Shown here: piece after piece, positions 1-7,229 of the stretch
Layout: each line of letters opens with the position of its first letter
Position numbering within the stretch: position 1 is the first letter of the stretch
DNA from: Solobacterium sp.
GTDB lineage: Bacteria > Bacillota_I > Bacilli_A > Erysipelotrichales > Erysipelotrichaceae
Length of the DNA: 33,005 nt
Assembly: GCA_017430925.1 (NCBI GenBank)
Contig: JAFRMA010000099.1
Location: 1 to 33,005 of the forward strand
Reading direction: 5' to 3'
The notes under the pieces: model-generated
Databases searched by the model: none
What the model saw: the letters and a program-made list of their open reading frames with translations, nothing else
Told to the model about the DNA's origin: nothing
Program-made: the position numbers and the translations under genes

Positions 1-1
1 C

Positions 2-850
2 CGGGCAACCGGACAGGTGGAAAAATATCAGATGCCTGTTGGTGAATGGGAATGCGTCGAAATGGTTCTGTCCCTGAAAGGCAACGATGCGAGTGGAATG
101 GTCAGGGATTTCTCTGTACTCCTGCACTCCGGTGATATTCTTACTCTCCCCATAGACAGTGAAGATGTGGACTATGTGCCGGCGGAAGAAGAGTGCCCGG
201 TCCTCTATGAGGATGACTTTGTGTATATCGTACATAAAGACGCGGGGATGCTTGTCCATGATGGTTTTGAGCGTATAGATACATTAGCCACGCAAGCTGC
301 CCGCTACCAGATCAATCACGGTATACATGCGCCGGTGAGGTTTATCCACCGCCTGGATACGGAAACGACAGGATTGATGTTATTCGTGAAGATTCCCCTG
401 TTTCAGGCTTGGTATGACAAACAGCTGATGCAGAAACAGATTCGCCGGGAATATCTTGCGATTTGCCAGGGAAAGATGCGTAAGGGACAGAGGTTTACCT
501 TTACCAATCCTATCGGCAGAGACAGGCATGTCAGCGGAAAATACCGGGTATCTGACACCGGGAAAGAAGCTTTAACTCATGTACATTGCCTTGCACGATC
601 GGGAGAACTGGCATTGCTGCGATGCACACTGGAAACCGGAAGAACACACCAGATCCGTGTCCATCTCAGTGCCCATAAGCACCCGATCATTAACGATCCG
701 CTGTATGGTGTACCGGATATCCACTATCCCGGAATGTGTCTCTGGGCAGACCGTATCACCTTCCGCAATCCGCTGACGCTGGAGGAACACACGATCGAAG
801 ATACGCCGCAGAAACAGTATATAGAATTCACGAAAAAAGCCCGCCGGTAA
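2..850 (+). CDS. RluA-family pseudouridine synthase, 5' end truncated by the window
   Basis: Converts specific uridines in rRNA or tRNA to pseudouridine in the cytoplasm. The frame is open to the window edge. A GTG at 17 is the first possible start, but family members are usually near 290-300 residues, so a short N-terminal piece is probably missing. Counting from that GTG, the catalytic motif HRLDTETTGL lies at 111-120 with the catalytic aspartate at 114. The second conserved block, ETGRTHQIRVHL, followed by a DPLYG motif, is also present. No clear S4 RNA-binding domain is visible in what remains. The exact uridine target cannot be read from the sequence. Its stop codon lies inside the loop of the downstream terminator hairpin. 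Confidence 0.92.
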   Translation, partial: RATGQVEKYQMPVGEWECVEMVLSLKGNDASGMVRDFSVLLHSGDILTLPIDSEDVDYVPAEEECPVLYEDDFVYIVHKDAGMLVHDGFERIDTLATQAARYQINHGIHAPVRFIHRLDTETTGLMLFVKIPLFQAWYDKQLMQKQIRREYLAICQGKMRKGQRFTFTNPIGRDRHVSGKYRVSDTGKEALTHVHCLARSGELALLRCTLETGRTHQIRVHLSAHKHPIINDPLYGVPDIHYPGMCLWADRITFRNPLTLEEHTIEDTPQKQYIEFTKKARR

Positions 851-867
851 TGACGGGCTTTATACTT
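836..867. terminator. Bidirectional terminator between convergent genes
   Basis: AAAGCCCG (836-843) pairs perfectly with CGGGCTTT (854-861). The 10-nt loop contains the stop codon of the pseudouridine synthase gene. A-rich sequence on the left and U-rich sequence on the right let it serve this gene and the convergent purine permease. Confidence 0.8.
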
Positions 868-883
868 CTTTGTCTACAACGTT

Positions 884-2317
884 TTATACAACAACGAAGA
901 ACTTGATGAGGAACAGTGCCGCGATGACATAAGTCAGTACAGATACGTTCTTCGCATCACCGGAGAATACCTTGATAAATGTATAAGCGATCATGGCAAG
1001 ACCAATCGCATGTCCGATAGAACCGGAGATCGGCATAGCCAGTAACATGATGAATACAGGAACGATCTGGTCCATATCACTGAAATCAACATTCTGCAGT
1101 CCTTCAAGCATCAATACACCAACATAGATCAGTGCGGAAGACGTAGCAGCTGCAGGAATAATTGCGGCAATCGGCGCAATAAACATACATGCCAGGAACA
1201 TTACGGCAGTAGTCAGAGCGGTAAGACCTGTACGTCCGCCTGCTTCGACACCGGCTGCGGATTCAATGAATGTAGTAACTGTAGATGTACCTGTAACAGC
1301 ACCGAAGACAGTACCTACAGCATCGGAAAGCAGAGCTTCCTTCATCTGAGGCATATTGCCGTTTTCATCCGTCATACCGGCACGGGAAGCTGTACCTACC
1401 AGTGTGCCGATCGTATCGAACATATCAATCATACAGAATGTAATGATCAGAGTAATGGCAGTAAACCAGCCGATCTGCAGGAAACCTGCAAAGTCAAACT
1501 TGAATAATGTTGTGGAAGCCATATCCGCAAACGGAGGTACCCAGGAAGCTGTTGTAAGACTTGCGAACGGATTTGTATGGAAGAAGATTGCCTGACCTGC
1601 CCAGTAAACAACAGAAGCAACCAGCATACCAATCAGAACCGCAGCCTTTTTCCCCTTCTTGGCAAGCAGAATAATTGTGAACAGACCGACAAACATGGTA
1701 ATTACGGTAAGGACCATAACACTATATTCAGCTCCCATGCCATTCTTGATCGTACTTGGTGTAAGAGCACCAAAGAAGTCACGCATGACATAGAACGGCG
1801 CAGAATAACCGTTACCCTCCGCATAGATACCAACGTTGGAACCAAAGCCGATATTCATCAGCATCAGTCCGATGGAAGGCGCAATACCCAGACGTACGCC
1901 CAGCGGAATGGAATCAACGATCTTCTGACGGATATTCAGAACACTGAGACAGATAAACACAAGACCTTCAACCAGGATAATGCACAGAGCCGCCTGGAAC
2001 GCACTGGTATAATCTTTGCCGGTGAGAGCGACGATGTTTCCTGCAACAACCGCAAAGAAGCTGTTCAGCCCCATACCGGGAGCCATCGCAAATGGTTTGT
2101 TCGCAAGGAATGCCATACAGATCGTACCGACTGCAGAAGCCAGACAAGTAGCCAGGAATACACCGTTCCAAAGCGGAGTACCTACCGCAAATCCTGTCAG
2201 CAGATTCGGATTCAGGGCGATGATGTACGCCATGGTCATGAATGTGGTCAGACCAGCCAGAAGTTCTGTACGTACATTTGTGCCGTTTTCTTCAAGCCTA
2301 AAGAATTTTTCAAACAT
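884..2317 (-). CDS. NCS2-family purine permease (AzgA/PbuG-like)
   Basis: A 477-residue polytopic membrane protein that imports purine bases, probably adenine or guanine/hypoxanthine, by cation symport. The N-terminus MFEKFFRLEENGT with TELLAGLTTFMTMAYII is typical of the AzgA/PbuG branch, as are the APGMGLNSFF motif near 78-87 and the later GTLVGTASRAGM and TSTVTTFIESAAGV blocks. About 12-14 hydrophobic segments can be picked out and the length is normal. The start is supported by GGAAGGGG 7 nt upstream. The gene has its own promoter and a roughly 100-nt structured leader with an internal terminator, so expression is probably set by attenuation. The exact base transported is not determined by sequence. 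Confidence 0.93.
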   Translation of the reverse strand: MFEKFFRLEENGTNVRTELLAGLTTFMTMAYIIALNPNLLTGFAVGTPLWNGVFLATCLASAVGTICMAFLANKPFAMAPGMGLNSFFAVVAGNIVALTGKDYTSAFQAALCIILVEGLVFICLSVLNIRQKIVDSIPLGVRLGIAPSIGLMLMNIGFGSNVGIYAEGNGYSAPFYVMRDFFGALTPSTIKNGMGAEYSVMVLTVITMFVGLFTIILLAKKGKKAAVLIGMLVASVVYWAGQAIFFHTNPFASLTTASWVPPFADMASTTLFKFDFAGFLQIGWFTAITLIITFCMIDMFDTIGTLVGTASRAGMTDENGNMPQMKEALLSDAVGTVFGAVTGTSTVTTFIESAAGVEAGGRTGLTALTTAVMFLACMFIAPIAAIIPAAATSSALIYVGVLMLEGLQNVDFSDMDQIVPVFIMLLAMPISGSIGHAIGLAMIAYTFIKVFSGDAKNVSVLTYVIAALFLIKFFVVV

Positions 2318-2332
2318 ATATAATCCCCTTCC

Positions 2333-2414
2333 GTCTTACAAAAAATAAAAACTTCTGCAGTACACTCATAGCAGAAGAGCATTGCTGTCATCAGACTACA
2401 ATGTCCTGTAAGAC
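2333..2414 (-). promoter_or_regulatory. Structured 5' leader of the purine permease, candidate unassigned riboswitch
   Basis: Read on the minus strand, the leader holds three nested pairings. GTCTTACA (2414-2407), at the predicted transcript start, is perfectly complementary to TGTAAGAC (2340-2333) just before the ribosome site. Inside lies a 10-bp stem with one A-A mismatch, CATTGTAGTC/GACAGCAATG around a TGAT loop (2403-2380). An intrinsic terminator (2377-2341) follows. Position before a purine permease suggests ligand-controlled attenuation. The conserved core of the guanine/adenine riboswitch is not present, and I recognise no other known class. Confidence 0.5.
2341..2377 (-). terminator. 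Leader terminator (attenuator) before the purine permease
   Basis: On the minus strand CTTCTGC (2377-2371) pairs with GCAGAAG (2358-2352) around a 12-nt loop and is followed by TTTTTATTTTTT. It lies between the promoter and the start codon, so it must be read through for expression. Confidence 0.75.
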
Positions 2415-2421
2415 AATAAAA

Positions 2422-2450
2422 ATTATAGTCCTTTCCTTTTCTTTTGGAAA
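2422..2450 (-). promoter_or_regulatory. Promoter of the purine permease
   Basis: Minus strand: -35 TTTCCA (2450-2445), 17-nt spacer, -10 TATAAT (2427-2422). The start point is predicted near 2415, at the first pairing element of the leader. A CTTTCC/GGAAAG inverted repeat (2431-2436, 2446-2451) overlaps the -35 and spacer and could be an operator. Confidence 0.65.
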
Positions 2451-2451
2451 G

Positions 2452-2473
2452 AAAAAATCTCCGATACGGAGAT
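2452..2473 (-). terminator. Terminator of the HAD phosphatase gene
   Basis: Minus strand stem ATCTCCG/CGGAGAT (2473-2457) with a 3-nt loop, followed by six U residues, directly after the TAG stop of the HAD gene. Confidence 0.85.
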
Positions 2474-2479
2474 CCTGTT

Positions 2480-3193
2480 CTATAAATCAAGCCACTCCCA
2501 CAGGGCATCATAACTGCCGTGAGGAATATCCCTCTTTGAAAGAATGTCCTTACTGTCGATCAGATCATCGGTAAGCAGGAACACCTCCATACCGCACAAT
2601 TCCGCCGCCAGATCCTCAGACGCGTCATTTCCGATCATGACACACTCTTCCGGCACAAGGCCAAGTATCTCGCAGATTTCCGCATAATACTGAGGATTCG
2701 GCTTGCAGTAATGCGAATTCTCGTAGGTTGTCACAAGCGCGAAATCATCCTGGTTCAAACCTGCCCAGGCAATTCTCTGGGCCGTCGCCACCATCGGGAA
2801 GATCGGATTCGTTGCCAGAACCACCGGATACTCCTTTTCTTTCAGCCGGGAGATGGTTTCCGCAGCTTTCGGATTATAACCGCATGTATTCTTTGCGTTT
2901 ACGAACTGTTGAATATAAAACTGGTTAAACAGTTCATAGTCTTTGCGGCTCTGATTCTCGTAGATCTGATCAAATACATCCCAGAATCGTTCTTCGTTGG
3001 TCATACTGCCATCATTGGTGACCATTGCCTTGGTTCCGGTCCAGATCGAATCAATCAGTTTCTTTGGCTCATATCCATGCGGAGCCATCCACTGCGCAAG
3101 ATAAGAAAAATATACCTTGGTGAATTGGTCCTGGTCCATCGGTAATAATGTACCGTCCAGATCGAAGAAGATGTTTCGGATATTCTTTTTCAT
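2480..3193 (-). CDS. HAD-superfamily (subfamily IA-like) hydrolase
   Basis: A 237-residue cytosolic phosphatase-type protein. All four HAD motifs are visible: DLDGT at 11-15 (nucleophile D11, acid D13), a threonine in ATNP at 127-130, lysine 164 in CKPNP, and the acidic motif GNDASED at 188-194. The helical cap between motifs I and II fits the IA type. Members of this subfamily remove phosphate from small metabolites, but the substrate cannot be inferred. It is a single-gene unit with its own promoter and terminator, divergent from folT. The ribosome site (AAAGG) is rather far upstream, about 12 nt, of the ATG used here. Confidence 0.88.
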   Translation of the reverse strand: MKKNIRNIFFDLDGTLLPMDQDQFTKVYFSYLAQWMAPHGYEPKKLIDSIWTGTKAMVTNDGSMTNEERFWDVFDQIYENQSRKDYELFNQFYIQQFVNAKNTCGYNPKAAETISRLKEKEYPVVLATNPIFPMVATAQRIAWAGLNQDDFALVTTYENSHYCKPNPQYYAEICEILGLVPEECVMIGNDASEDLAAELCGMEVFLLTDDLIDSKDILSKRDIPHGSYDALWEWLDL

Positions 3194-3230
3194 ATACGTG
3201 TACTGCCTTTCCGTATGTTTCTTGTTTTCT

Positions 3231-3258
3231 ATTATATAGTGTTGGCACTGTTTTACAA
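3231..3258 (-). promoter_or_regulatory. Promoter of the HAD phosphatase gene
   Basis: Minus strand TTGTAA (3258-3253), 16-nt spacer, TATAAT (3236-3231), about 38 nt before the ATG. Confidence 0.65.
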
Positions 3259-3282
3259 AAGTTCTCGATCATCAGGGATAAG

Positions 3283-3315
3283 AAAAAGCTCTTTTCAGAG
3301 CCTTTTCTTTTTTTG
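3283..3315. terminator. Orphan terminator-like hairpin
   Basis: GCTCT (3288-3292) pairs with AGAGC (3297-3301) around TTTC, extended by A-T pairs past a bulged C. A T-run follows on the plus strand (3308-3315) and AGAGC-TTTTT on the minus strand. No gene on either strand ends here. Confidence 0.45.
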
Positions 3316-3474
3316 AGGGGATTCATATATAACGGTCTTCAGAAGAGGGGAAATTCTGATTACCATGACTATCTTTCTGAGGATATAATATGATTTTTTC
3401 TACGCAGAATTATCGATGAATTATGTGAATTCGTGTGACTTTTTTTATTACCTGGATCATGTGTCACTAAAGAA

Positions 3475-3514
3475 ATCAATACTCGTATTATTGACGAATG
3501 TCTCAAGTATTGAT
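3475..3514. repeat. 9-bp inverted repeat across the folT promoter
   Basis: ATCAATACT (3475-3483) is the exact reverse complement of AGTATTGAT (3506-3514), with 22 nt between. The arms bracket the candidate -35 box, so it could be an operator or a cruciform-like structure. Confidence 0.4.
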
Positions 3515-3519
3515 AGATT
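3491..3519 (+). promoter_or_regulatory. Probable folT promoter
   Basis: TTGACG (3491-3496), 17-nt spacer, TAGATT (3514-3519). The predicted start near 3526 lies just before the riboswitch aptamer, which supports the assignment although the -10 is weak. Confidence 0.5.
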
Positions 3520-3530
3520 ATGATTGTTCA

Positions 3531-3606
3531 AGGTGTATAGCGTCAAGTGCCTGGAGTCTTGGGAACTCCGGGACGAAAAGAACGTATTCTTGCGGTGGTG
3601 CACTCT
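3531..3606 (+). promoter_or_regulatory. Tetrahydrofolate (THF) riboswitch aptamer
   Basis: The conserved THF-aptamer string GCGTCAAGTGCC starts at 3540. A hairpin CCTGGAGT/ACTCCGGG (3550-3557/3565-3572) follows with GGGA in its loop, then ACGAA, a small AAGAA-CGTA-TTCTT hairpin, and GCGGTGGTGCAC. The closing helix can form between GGTGTA (3532-3537) and TGCACT (3599-3604). Motif order and the folT gene downstream match the established family, which senses reduced folates. Confidence 0.85.
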
Positions 3607-3613
3607 CCCAATG

Positions 3614-3662
3614 GTGAAAAGCTTCCTTTTTCACACATTTAAGGGCGAGAAAGGAGGCTTTT
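3614..3662 (+). promoter_or_regulatory. Ribosome-site-sequestering switch of folT
   Basis: AAAAGCTTCCTT (3617-3628) is complementary, with one G-U pair, to AAGGAGGCTTTT (3651-3662), which contains the GGAGG ribosome site and abuts the ATG. A competing hairpin GTGAAAA/TTTTCAC (3614-3620/3628-3634) would place the anti-ribosome-site bases in a loop. The pair suggests translational control by the upstream THF aptamer. Confidence 0.7.
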
Positions 3663-4208
3663 ATGTTTAGCAAGGAATATTGGTCATCTTCAGCAGAAAA
3701 ACTCCACTCTACTAAATATCTCGCAATTATGGCATCCATGATCGCGCTGAAGATCGTGGTCTCCTACTGGTATATTCCGGTAGCGGATAATCTGAGGATC
3801 CTCTTCACCTTTCTCTTTGTGTCTGTGGAATCCTGTATTCTGGGACCGGTGGCGGCAGTCGTCTCCGGTATGGTTACCGATATTCTGTCCTTTATCATTC
3901 ATCCTACAGGACCGTTCTTCTTCGGATATACATTGTCATCCATGGCTGGTTCACTGATCTATGCCCTCTTCCTGTACAGGCAGAAGATCACGCTCTGGAG
4001 ACTTGCCGGATCCAAGATCTGCGTCAATTATCTGGTGAATTTACTGATGGGTTCTCTCTGGTCCTCAATGATGTTCTCGAAGGGATTCTACTACTACTTC
4101 GCCAAGAGTATTATTAAAAACACGGTACTGTTGCCGGTGGAAATCGCCGCAATGTATGCCGTGTTCAAGATCATTATGCCGACGTTGCAGAAACGTCATC
4201 TGATTTGA
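3663..4208 (+). CDS. folT: Folate-specific ECF transporter S-component FolT
   Basis: A 181-residue integral membrane protein with about six hydrophobic segments. It binds folate and works with the shared EcfA/A'/T energising module, which is not in this window. The N-terminal SSAEKLHSTKYLAIMASMIALKIV and the following VADNLRILFTFLFVSVESCILGPVAAVVSG match the FolT/ECF S-component pattern. The gene sits directly behind a THF riboswitch, which independently supports folate as substrate. Its TGA ends only 6 nt from the convergent CapA-like gene and no strong U-tailed terminator separates them, so the two transcripts may overlap. Confidence 0.9.
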   Translation: MFSKEYWSSSAEKLHSTKYLAIMASMIALKIVVSYWYIPVADNLRILFTFLFVSVESCILGPVAAVVSGMVTDILSFIIHPTGPFFFGYTLSSMAGSLIYALFLYRQKITLWRLAGSKICVNYLVNLLMGSLWSSMMFSKGFYYYFAKSIIKNTVLLPVEIAAMYAVFKIIMPTLQKRHLI

Positions 4209-4214
4209 GAATCA

Positions 4215-5297
4215 CTACTGCAGTCCGCCGATCCGGATCGAATCGTCCAGCATCTGGATCACCCGTACATATTCCTGATACTCCGGCGTATTCTCAGCAT
4301 TGGCAGTAATCGTGTTGTATGGGGATACTCTGCAGATCGTATTGTCAGAACATTGTGTGCTGATCAGTTCCACACGGGGATTGGTCAGCTCTATTTTTTT
4401 GTTGTCCTTGTATGTGGACTTGGTGATGGTCACGGCTCCGGCAAAACCGAAACTCTGCGTGCCGCGGTCACTCAGAAGATCTCCCAGAGAGTAGAAGATC
4501 AGCGTATCGTCGATCCACCCTGCCGGCTGTATGGCATCCGGAGCATTCCCGATGATCACGGAAGCACCGGCATCCGCAAGTTCCTTGGCAATCTGCTGCT
4601 GACGGGCGGAAGGCGCCGAACGGTCTTCCCCTTCCCAGTATACAGACACAATCACCACATCTGCCTGAGACGCAGCCCTGGAAACAAACTCCGGTGTACG
4701 TTCATCATAGACGTTGACCAGGTATTTTGTCTGTTCCGGAAGTTCATCGTTCAGGATATCTGTATAAGACAGATAAACAACCGAGATATCGTTCTTTTCA
4801 AAGACATGGATCAGATTCTGCATATCCGTACCGGTATTCAGTCCGGCTTCCTGCAATCCTGTATTCTGCCAGCAGGAAAGTGTTGTCTCCACACCCTCTT
4901 TCCCATGAGAAAGACTGCCGGCATTTGCCAATGCCACACTGTTCAGCCCGGATACTTCCACTGCTTTCGCGAAATCTTCCGGAAGATCTGTACCTACCTG
5001 GGTAATCTGATTGTATACAGAGATATCATGGTTGGCGATCATCCTGAGCATATTGGAAAAGCACGGAGTATAATCCGTATACTCTGCCTGATTGTAATCC
5101 ACAGCGCCTAAAGCCAGAACGTTGATCACGCTGACTTCTTCCTGCGGCACCTGGGGTCTTGGTTCATACTGCGGGACGTTGTTCCTTCTTTCCAAAAGAA
5201 AAGTCATGATATTCATCGTCAGACTGATGATACCGATTACCAGTGCAAGTGCCAGCAATAGTTTTCCGCTGGTGTCCCAAAAGCTTTTGTTTTTCAT
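4215..5297 (-). CDS. CapA-like membrane-anchored protein with degenerate active site
   Basis: 360 residues. One transmembrane helix at about 11-35 is followed by a proline-rich linker and an extracytoplasmic domain that aligns with the CapA/PgsA metallophosphoesterase-like family. Family landmarks are recognisable in order but altered. The GD-type first motif is LGAVD. The usual NNH block is NAGSLSHG (125-132). The HWG block is VYWEG (219-223). The GHHPH block is GNAPD (250-254). The YSLGD motif (269-273) is kept. The histidines expected to bind metal are therefore missing, and the protein is probably a binding or scaffold protein rather than an enzyme. It is divergent from yggS and its start codon lies about 4 nt after the predicted transcript start. 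Confidence 0.78.
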   Translation of the reverse strand: MKNKSFWDTSGKLLLALALVIGIISLTMNIMTFLLERRNNVPQYEPRPQVPQEEVSVINVLALGAVDYNQAEYTDYTPCFSNMLRMIANHDISVYNQITQVGTDLPEDFAKAVEVSGLNSVALANAGSLSHGKEGVETTLSCWQNTGLQEAGLNTGTDMQNLIHVFEKNDISVVYLSYTDILNDELPEQTKYLVNVYDERTPEFVSRAASQADVVIVSVYWEGEDRSAPSARQQQIAKELADAGASVIIGNAPDAIQPAGWIDDTLIFYSLGDLLSDRGTQSFGFAGAVTITKSTYKDNKKIELTNPRVELISTQCSDNTICRVSPYNTITANAENTPEYQEYVRVIQMLDDSIRIGGLQ

Positions 5298-5307
5298 CCT
5301 ATTACGA

Positions 5308-5316
5308 ATTATACCA
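5308..5316 (-). promoter_or_regulatory. Extended -10 promoter of the CapA-like gene
   Basis: Minus strand TGG-TATAAT ends 10 nt before the ATG (5297). A start point 7 nt downstream leaves a 5' UTR of only about 4 nt. Confidence 0.6.
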
Positions 5317-5323
5317 CGAGAAA

Positions 5324-5332
5324 TGCTATAAT
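5324..5332 (+). promoter_or_regulatory. Extended -10 promoter of yggS, predicted leaderless
   Basis: TGC-TATAAT (5324-5332) is followed by 6 nt and the ATG at 5339. Transcription should start at the A of the ATG. No ribosome site exists. Confidence 0.65.
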
Positions 5333-5338
5333 TTTAAT

Positions 5339-5989
5339 ATGGCAATCAACAAACAACATTACGAAGATGTAAAACAAAAGATTCAGGGTAAAGCTGAACT
5401 GTGTATCGTTTCCAAAAAGCGTTCCCGCGAAGATATTCTAGAGTATTACGCTATGGGAGAAAGAATCTTCGGTGAAAATCACGCGCAGGAACTGTTGGCG
5501 AAAACTGACCTGCCGGAGGATATCCGCTGGCATTTCATCGGCCACCTGCAGCGTAATAAAGTACGTTCGGTCGTTCCCTATGTGTCCATGATCCAGTCCC
5601 TGGATTCTCTGGAACTGGCAAAGGTGATCGACAAGGAGTGCGCAAGGATCGGCAAGGTCATGCCTGTACTGGCAGAATTTCACCTCGCCCTGGAAGATAC
5701 CAACAAGACCGGGCTGAACGCAGAAGATGCGGTTTCTTTCCTGCAGGAATGCGGGAAATACGAACATCTGGATATCCGCGGTATCATGGCTATGGGACCA
5801 CACACGGAGAATGAGGATGAAATCGCCCGTATCTTTGAGCAGGGTCACGATTTATATCTGGGGCTGCAGAAGATCTTCGGCTCTGACAAAATTCAAATCT
5901 TATCCATGGGTATGAGTGATGATTTCCCGATCGCTCTTGAACATGGTTCAACACTTGTAAGAATCGGCAGTTATTTATTCGAGGATTAG
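5339..5989 (+). CDS. YggS/PLPBP-family pyridoxal phosphate homeostasis protein
   Basis: A 216-residue cytosolic protein of the alanine-racemase-fold YggS family, which binds PLP and buffers vitamin B6 and amino-acid pools. The PLP lysine is K26 in CIVSKKRS. Conserved blocks are FGENHAQEL (44-52), WHFIGHLQRNK (64-74), and the C-terminal MGMSDDFPIALEHGSTLVRIGS. The start at ATG 5339 gives the normal family length. A longer in-frame reading from 5243 would run back through the divergent CapA gene and its promoter and is rejected. It is the first gene of a tight four-gene operon. Confidence 0.9.
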   Translation: MAINKQHYEDVKQKIQGKAELCIVSKKRSREDILEYYAMGERIFGENHAQELLAKTDLPEDIRWHFIGHLQRNKVRSVVPYVSMIQSLDSLELAKVIDKECARIGKVMPVLAEFHLALEDTNKTGLNAEDAVSFLQECGKYEHLDIRGIMAMGPHTENEDEIARIFEQGHDLYLGLQKIFGSDKIQILSMGMSDDFPIALEHGSTLVRIGSYLFED

Positions 5990-5993
5990 TTAT

Positions 5994-7229
5994 ATGGCAT
6001 TTATCAGAAAAAGTGCAGATACGCGTACATTAAAAGATCCGGTATTTGAGATTGCTCAGATGGCTCAGGCAGACATGAAAGTCAACGGGGATCTGGTCGT
6101 TAACGCGACGATCGGTACGTTATACGGCGAAGACGGCAGGCTTGTAGCATACGACAGCGTCTATCACTACTATGATCATCTGGACAGCCGGATCAAGGCG
6201 AAATATGCGGCAGGAGTAGCCGGCAATGCAAATTACAGGAACAGTGTATACCGCTGGGTCTTTGACAATATCAAGATCGATCTGCCCCACTCTGTCGTCG
6301 CTACCCCGGGTGGCACTGGCTCCATCAACAGTACAATGATGAATATCCTGGAGAAAGGTGAAACCATGATCCTGCCGGATAACTGCTGGAGTAACTACGC
6401 GTTGATGGCGGAGATGAATTCCCTGAAGATTGCCCGGTATTCTTTGTTTAAAGATGATCACTACGATATGGACAGTATCCGTGAGACGATTGCGGAAGTA
6501 CAGAAGAGCCAGGACAAAGTTCTGATTCTGGTCAATGATCCGTGTCATAACCCTACCGGTTACAGTATGTCCGTGGAGGAATGGAAAGAACTGATCGGCA
6601 TTCTCAACGAAGCCTCCGAAAAAACACCGGTCGTTCTGCTGGATGATATCGCTTATATCGATTATGCCTACAACCCGGAGAGCCGCGCATACATGGCTTT
6701 ATTCAACACGATTGCGGAAAACGTCATGATCATCGTCTCTTTCAGTTGTTCAAAGACATTGACGTTCTACGGTATGCGGTGCGGTGCTTCCATCGTTCTT
6801 GCCAGACGTCTCCGGGATGTACAGGATGCGGAAGCTGTGTTTGAGAAAACTGCCCGCAGTACCTGGTCAAATATCTCCAACAGCGGTATGGAAACCTTTG
6901 CCTGGGTGGAAAATGAGTATAAAGAACAATTCCTGCAGGAAAAACAGGAATATATCCAGCTGATGAAGGAACGTTCATCGATCTTCCTGAAAGAAGCTGC
7001 CGAGTGCGGTCTTCCCATCTATCCTTACAAAGAGGGATTCTTCCTGACCATCAAGGGTAAAGACCCTGAGACCACAAAGAAGATCCATCAGATCTTCCTG
7101 GATAATCATATCTATACGGTCTTGTTAGGCAAGGATATCCGTATCGGCATCTGTTCCCTTCCGGTAAGAAAAGTCAGAGGATTAGCCGGTAAAATGAAAG
7201 CTCTGATCGAAGAAAACGGTTTAGGATAA
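5994..7229 (+). CDS. Class I/II PLP-dependent aminotransferase
   Basis: 411 residues, fold type I. Visible landmarks are the glycine-rich TPGGTGS loop (104-110), NDPCHNPTGY (181-190), LLDDIAYIDY with D218 and Y221, and the PLP lysine K254 in SFSCSKTLTFYGMRCG. The closing IRIGICSLP contains the arginine that normally binds substrate carboxylate. It resembles aromatic/aspartate aminotransferases, but the specific amino acid is not clear. It begins 4 nt after yggS and abuts the next gene, so it is translated as part of the operon. A PLP enzyme next to a PLP-homeostasis protein is a sensible pairing. Confidence 0.88.
   Translation: MAFIRKSADTRTLKDPVFEIAQMAQADMKVNGDLVVNATIGTLYGEDGRLVAYDSVYHYYDHLDSRIKAKYAAGVAGNANYRNSVYRWVFDNIKIDLPHSVVATPGGTGSINSTMMNILEKGETMILPDNCWSNYALMAEMNSLKIARYSLFKDDHYDMDSIRETIAEVQKSQDKVLILVNDPCHNPTGYSMSVEEWKELIGILNEASEKTPVVLLDDIAYIDYAYNPESRAYMALFNTIAENVMIIVSFSCSKTLTFYGMRCGASIVLARRLRDVQDAEAVFEKTARSTWSNISNSGMETFAWVENEYKEQFLQEKQEYIQLMKERSSIFLKEAAECGLPIYPYKEGFFLTIKGKDPETTKKIHQIFLDNHIYTVLLGKDIRIGICSLPVRKVRGLAGKMKALIEENGLG

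Larger units (their letters stand above)
3259..3530. other. Intergenic region between the HAD gene and the folT riboswitch
   Basis: No convincing coding frame is present. It contains a terminator-like hairpin (3283-3315), an isolated plus-strand TATAAT (3384-3389) with a weak TTACCA 18 nt upstream, a 9-bp inverted repeat (3475-3483/3506-3514), and the likely folT promoter. The long gap and the orphan hairpin leave room for a small RNA, which sequence alone cannot establish. Confidence 0.5.

Noticed and set aside
1577..2323. 248-codon frame antisense to the purine permease gene
   Set aside because: It is a shadow of a well-supported gene, and its composition is unlike that of a membrane or known protein.
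2333..2414. Guanine/adenine purine riboswitch before the purine permease
   Set aside because: The conserved three-way-junction strings and loop-loop motifs of that family are not present, although the leader is structured.
5243..5338. N-terminal extension of YggS
   Set aside because: It would run through the promoter and into the divergent CapA-like gene, and it adds residues not seen in the family.
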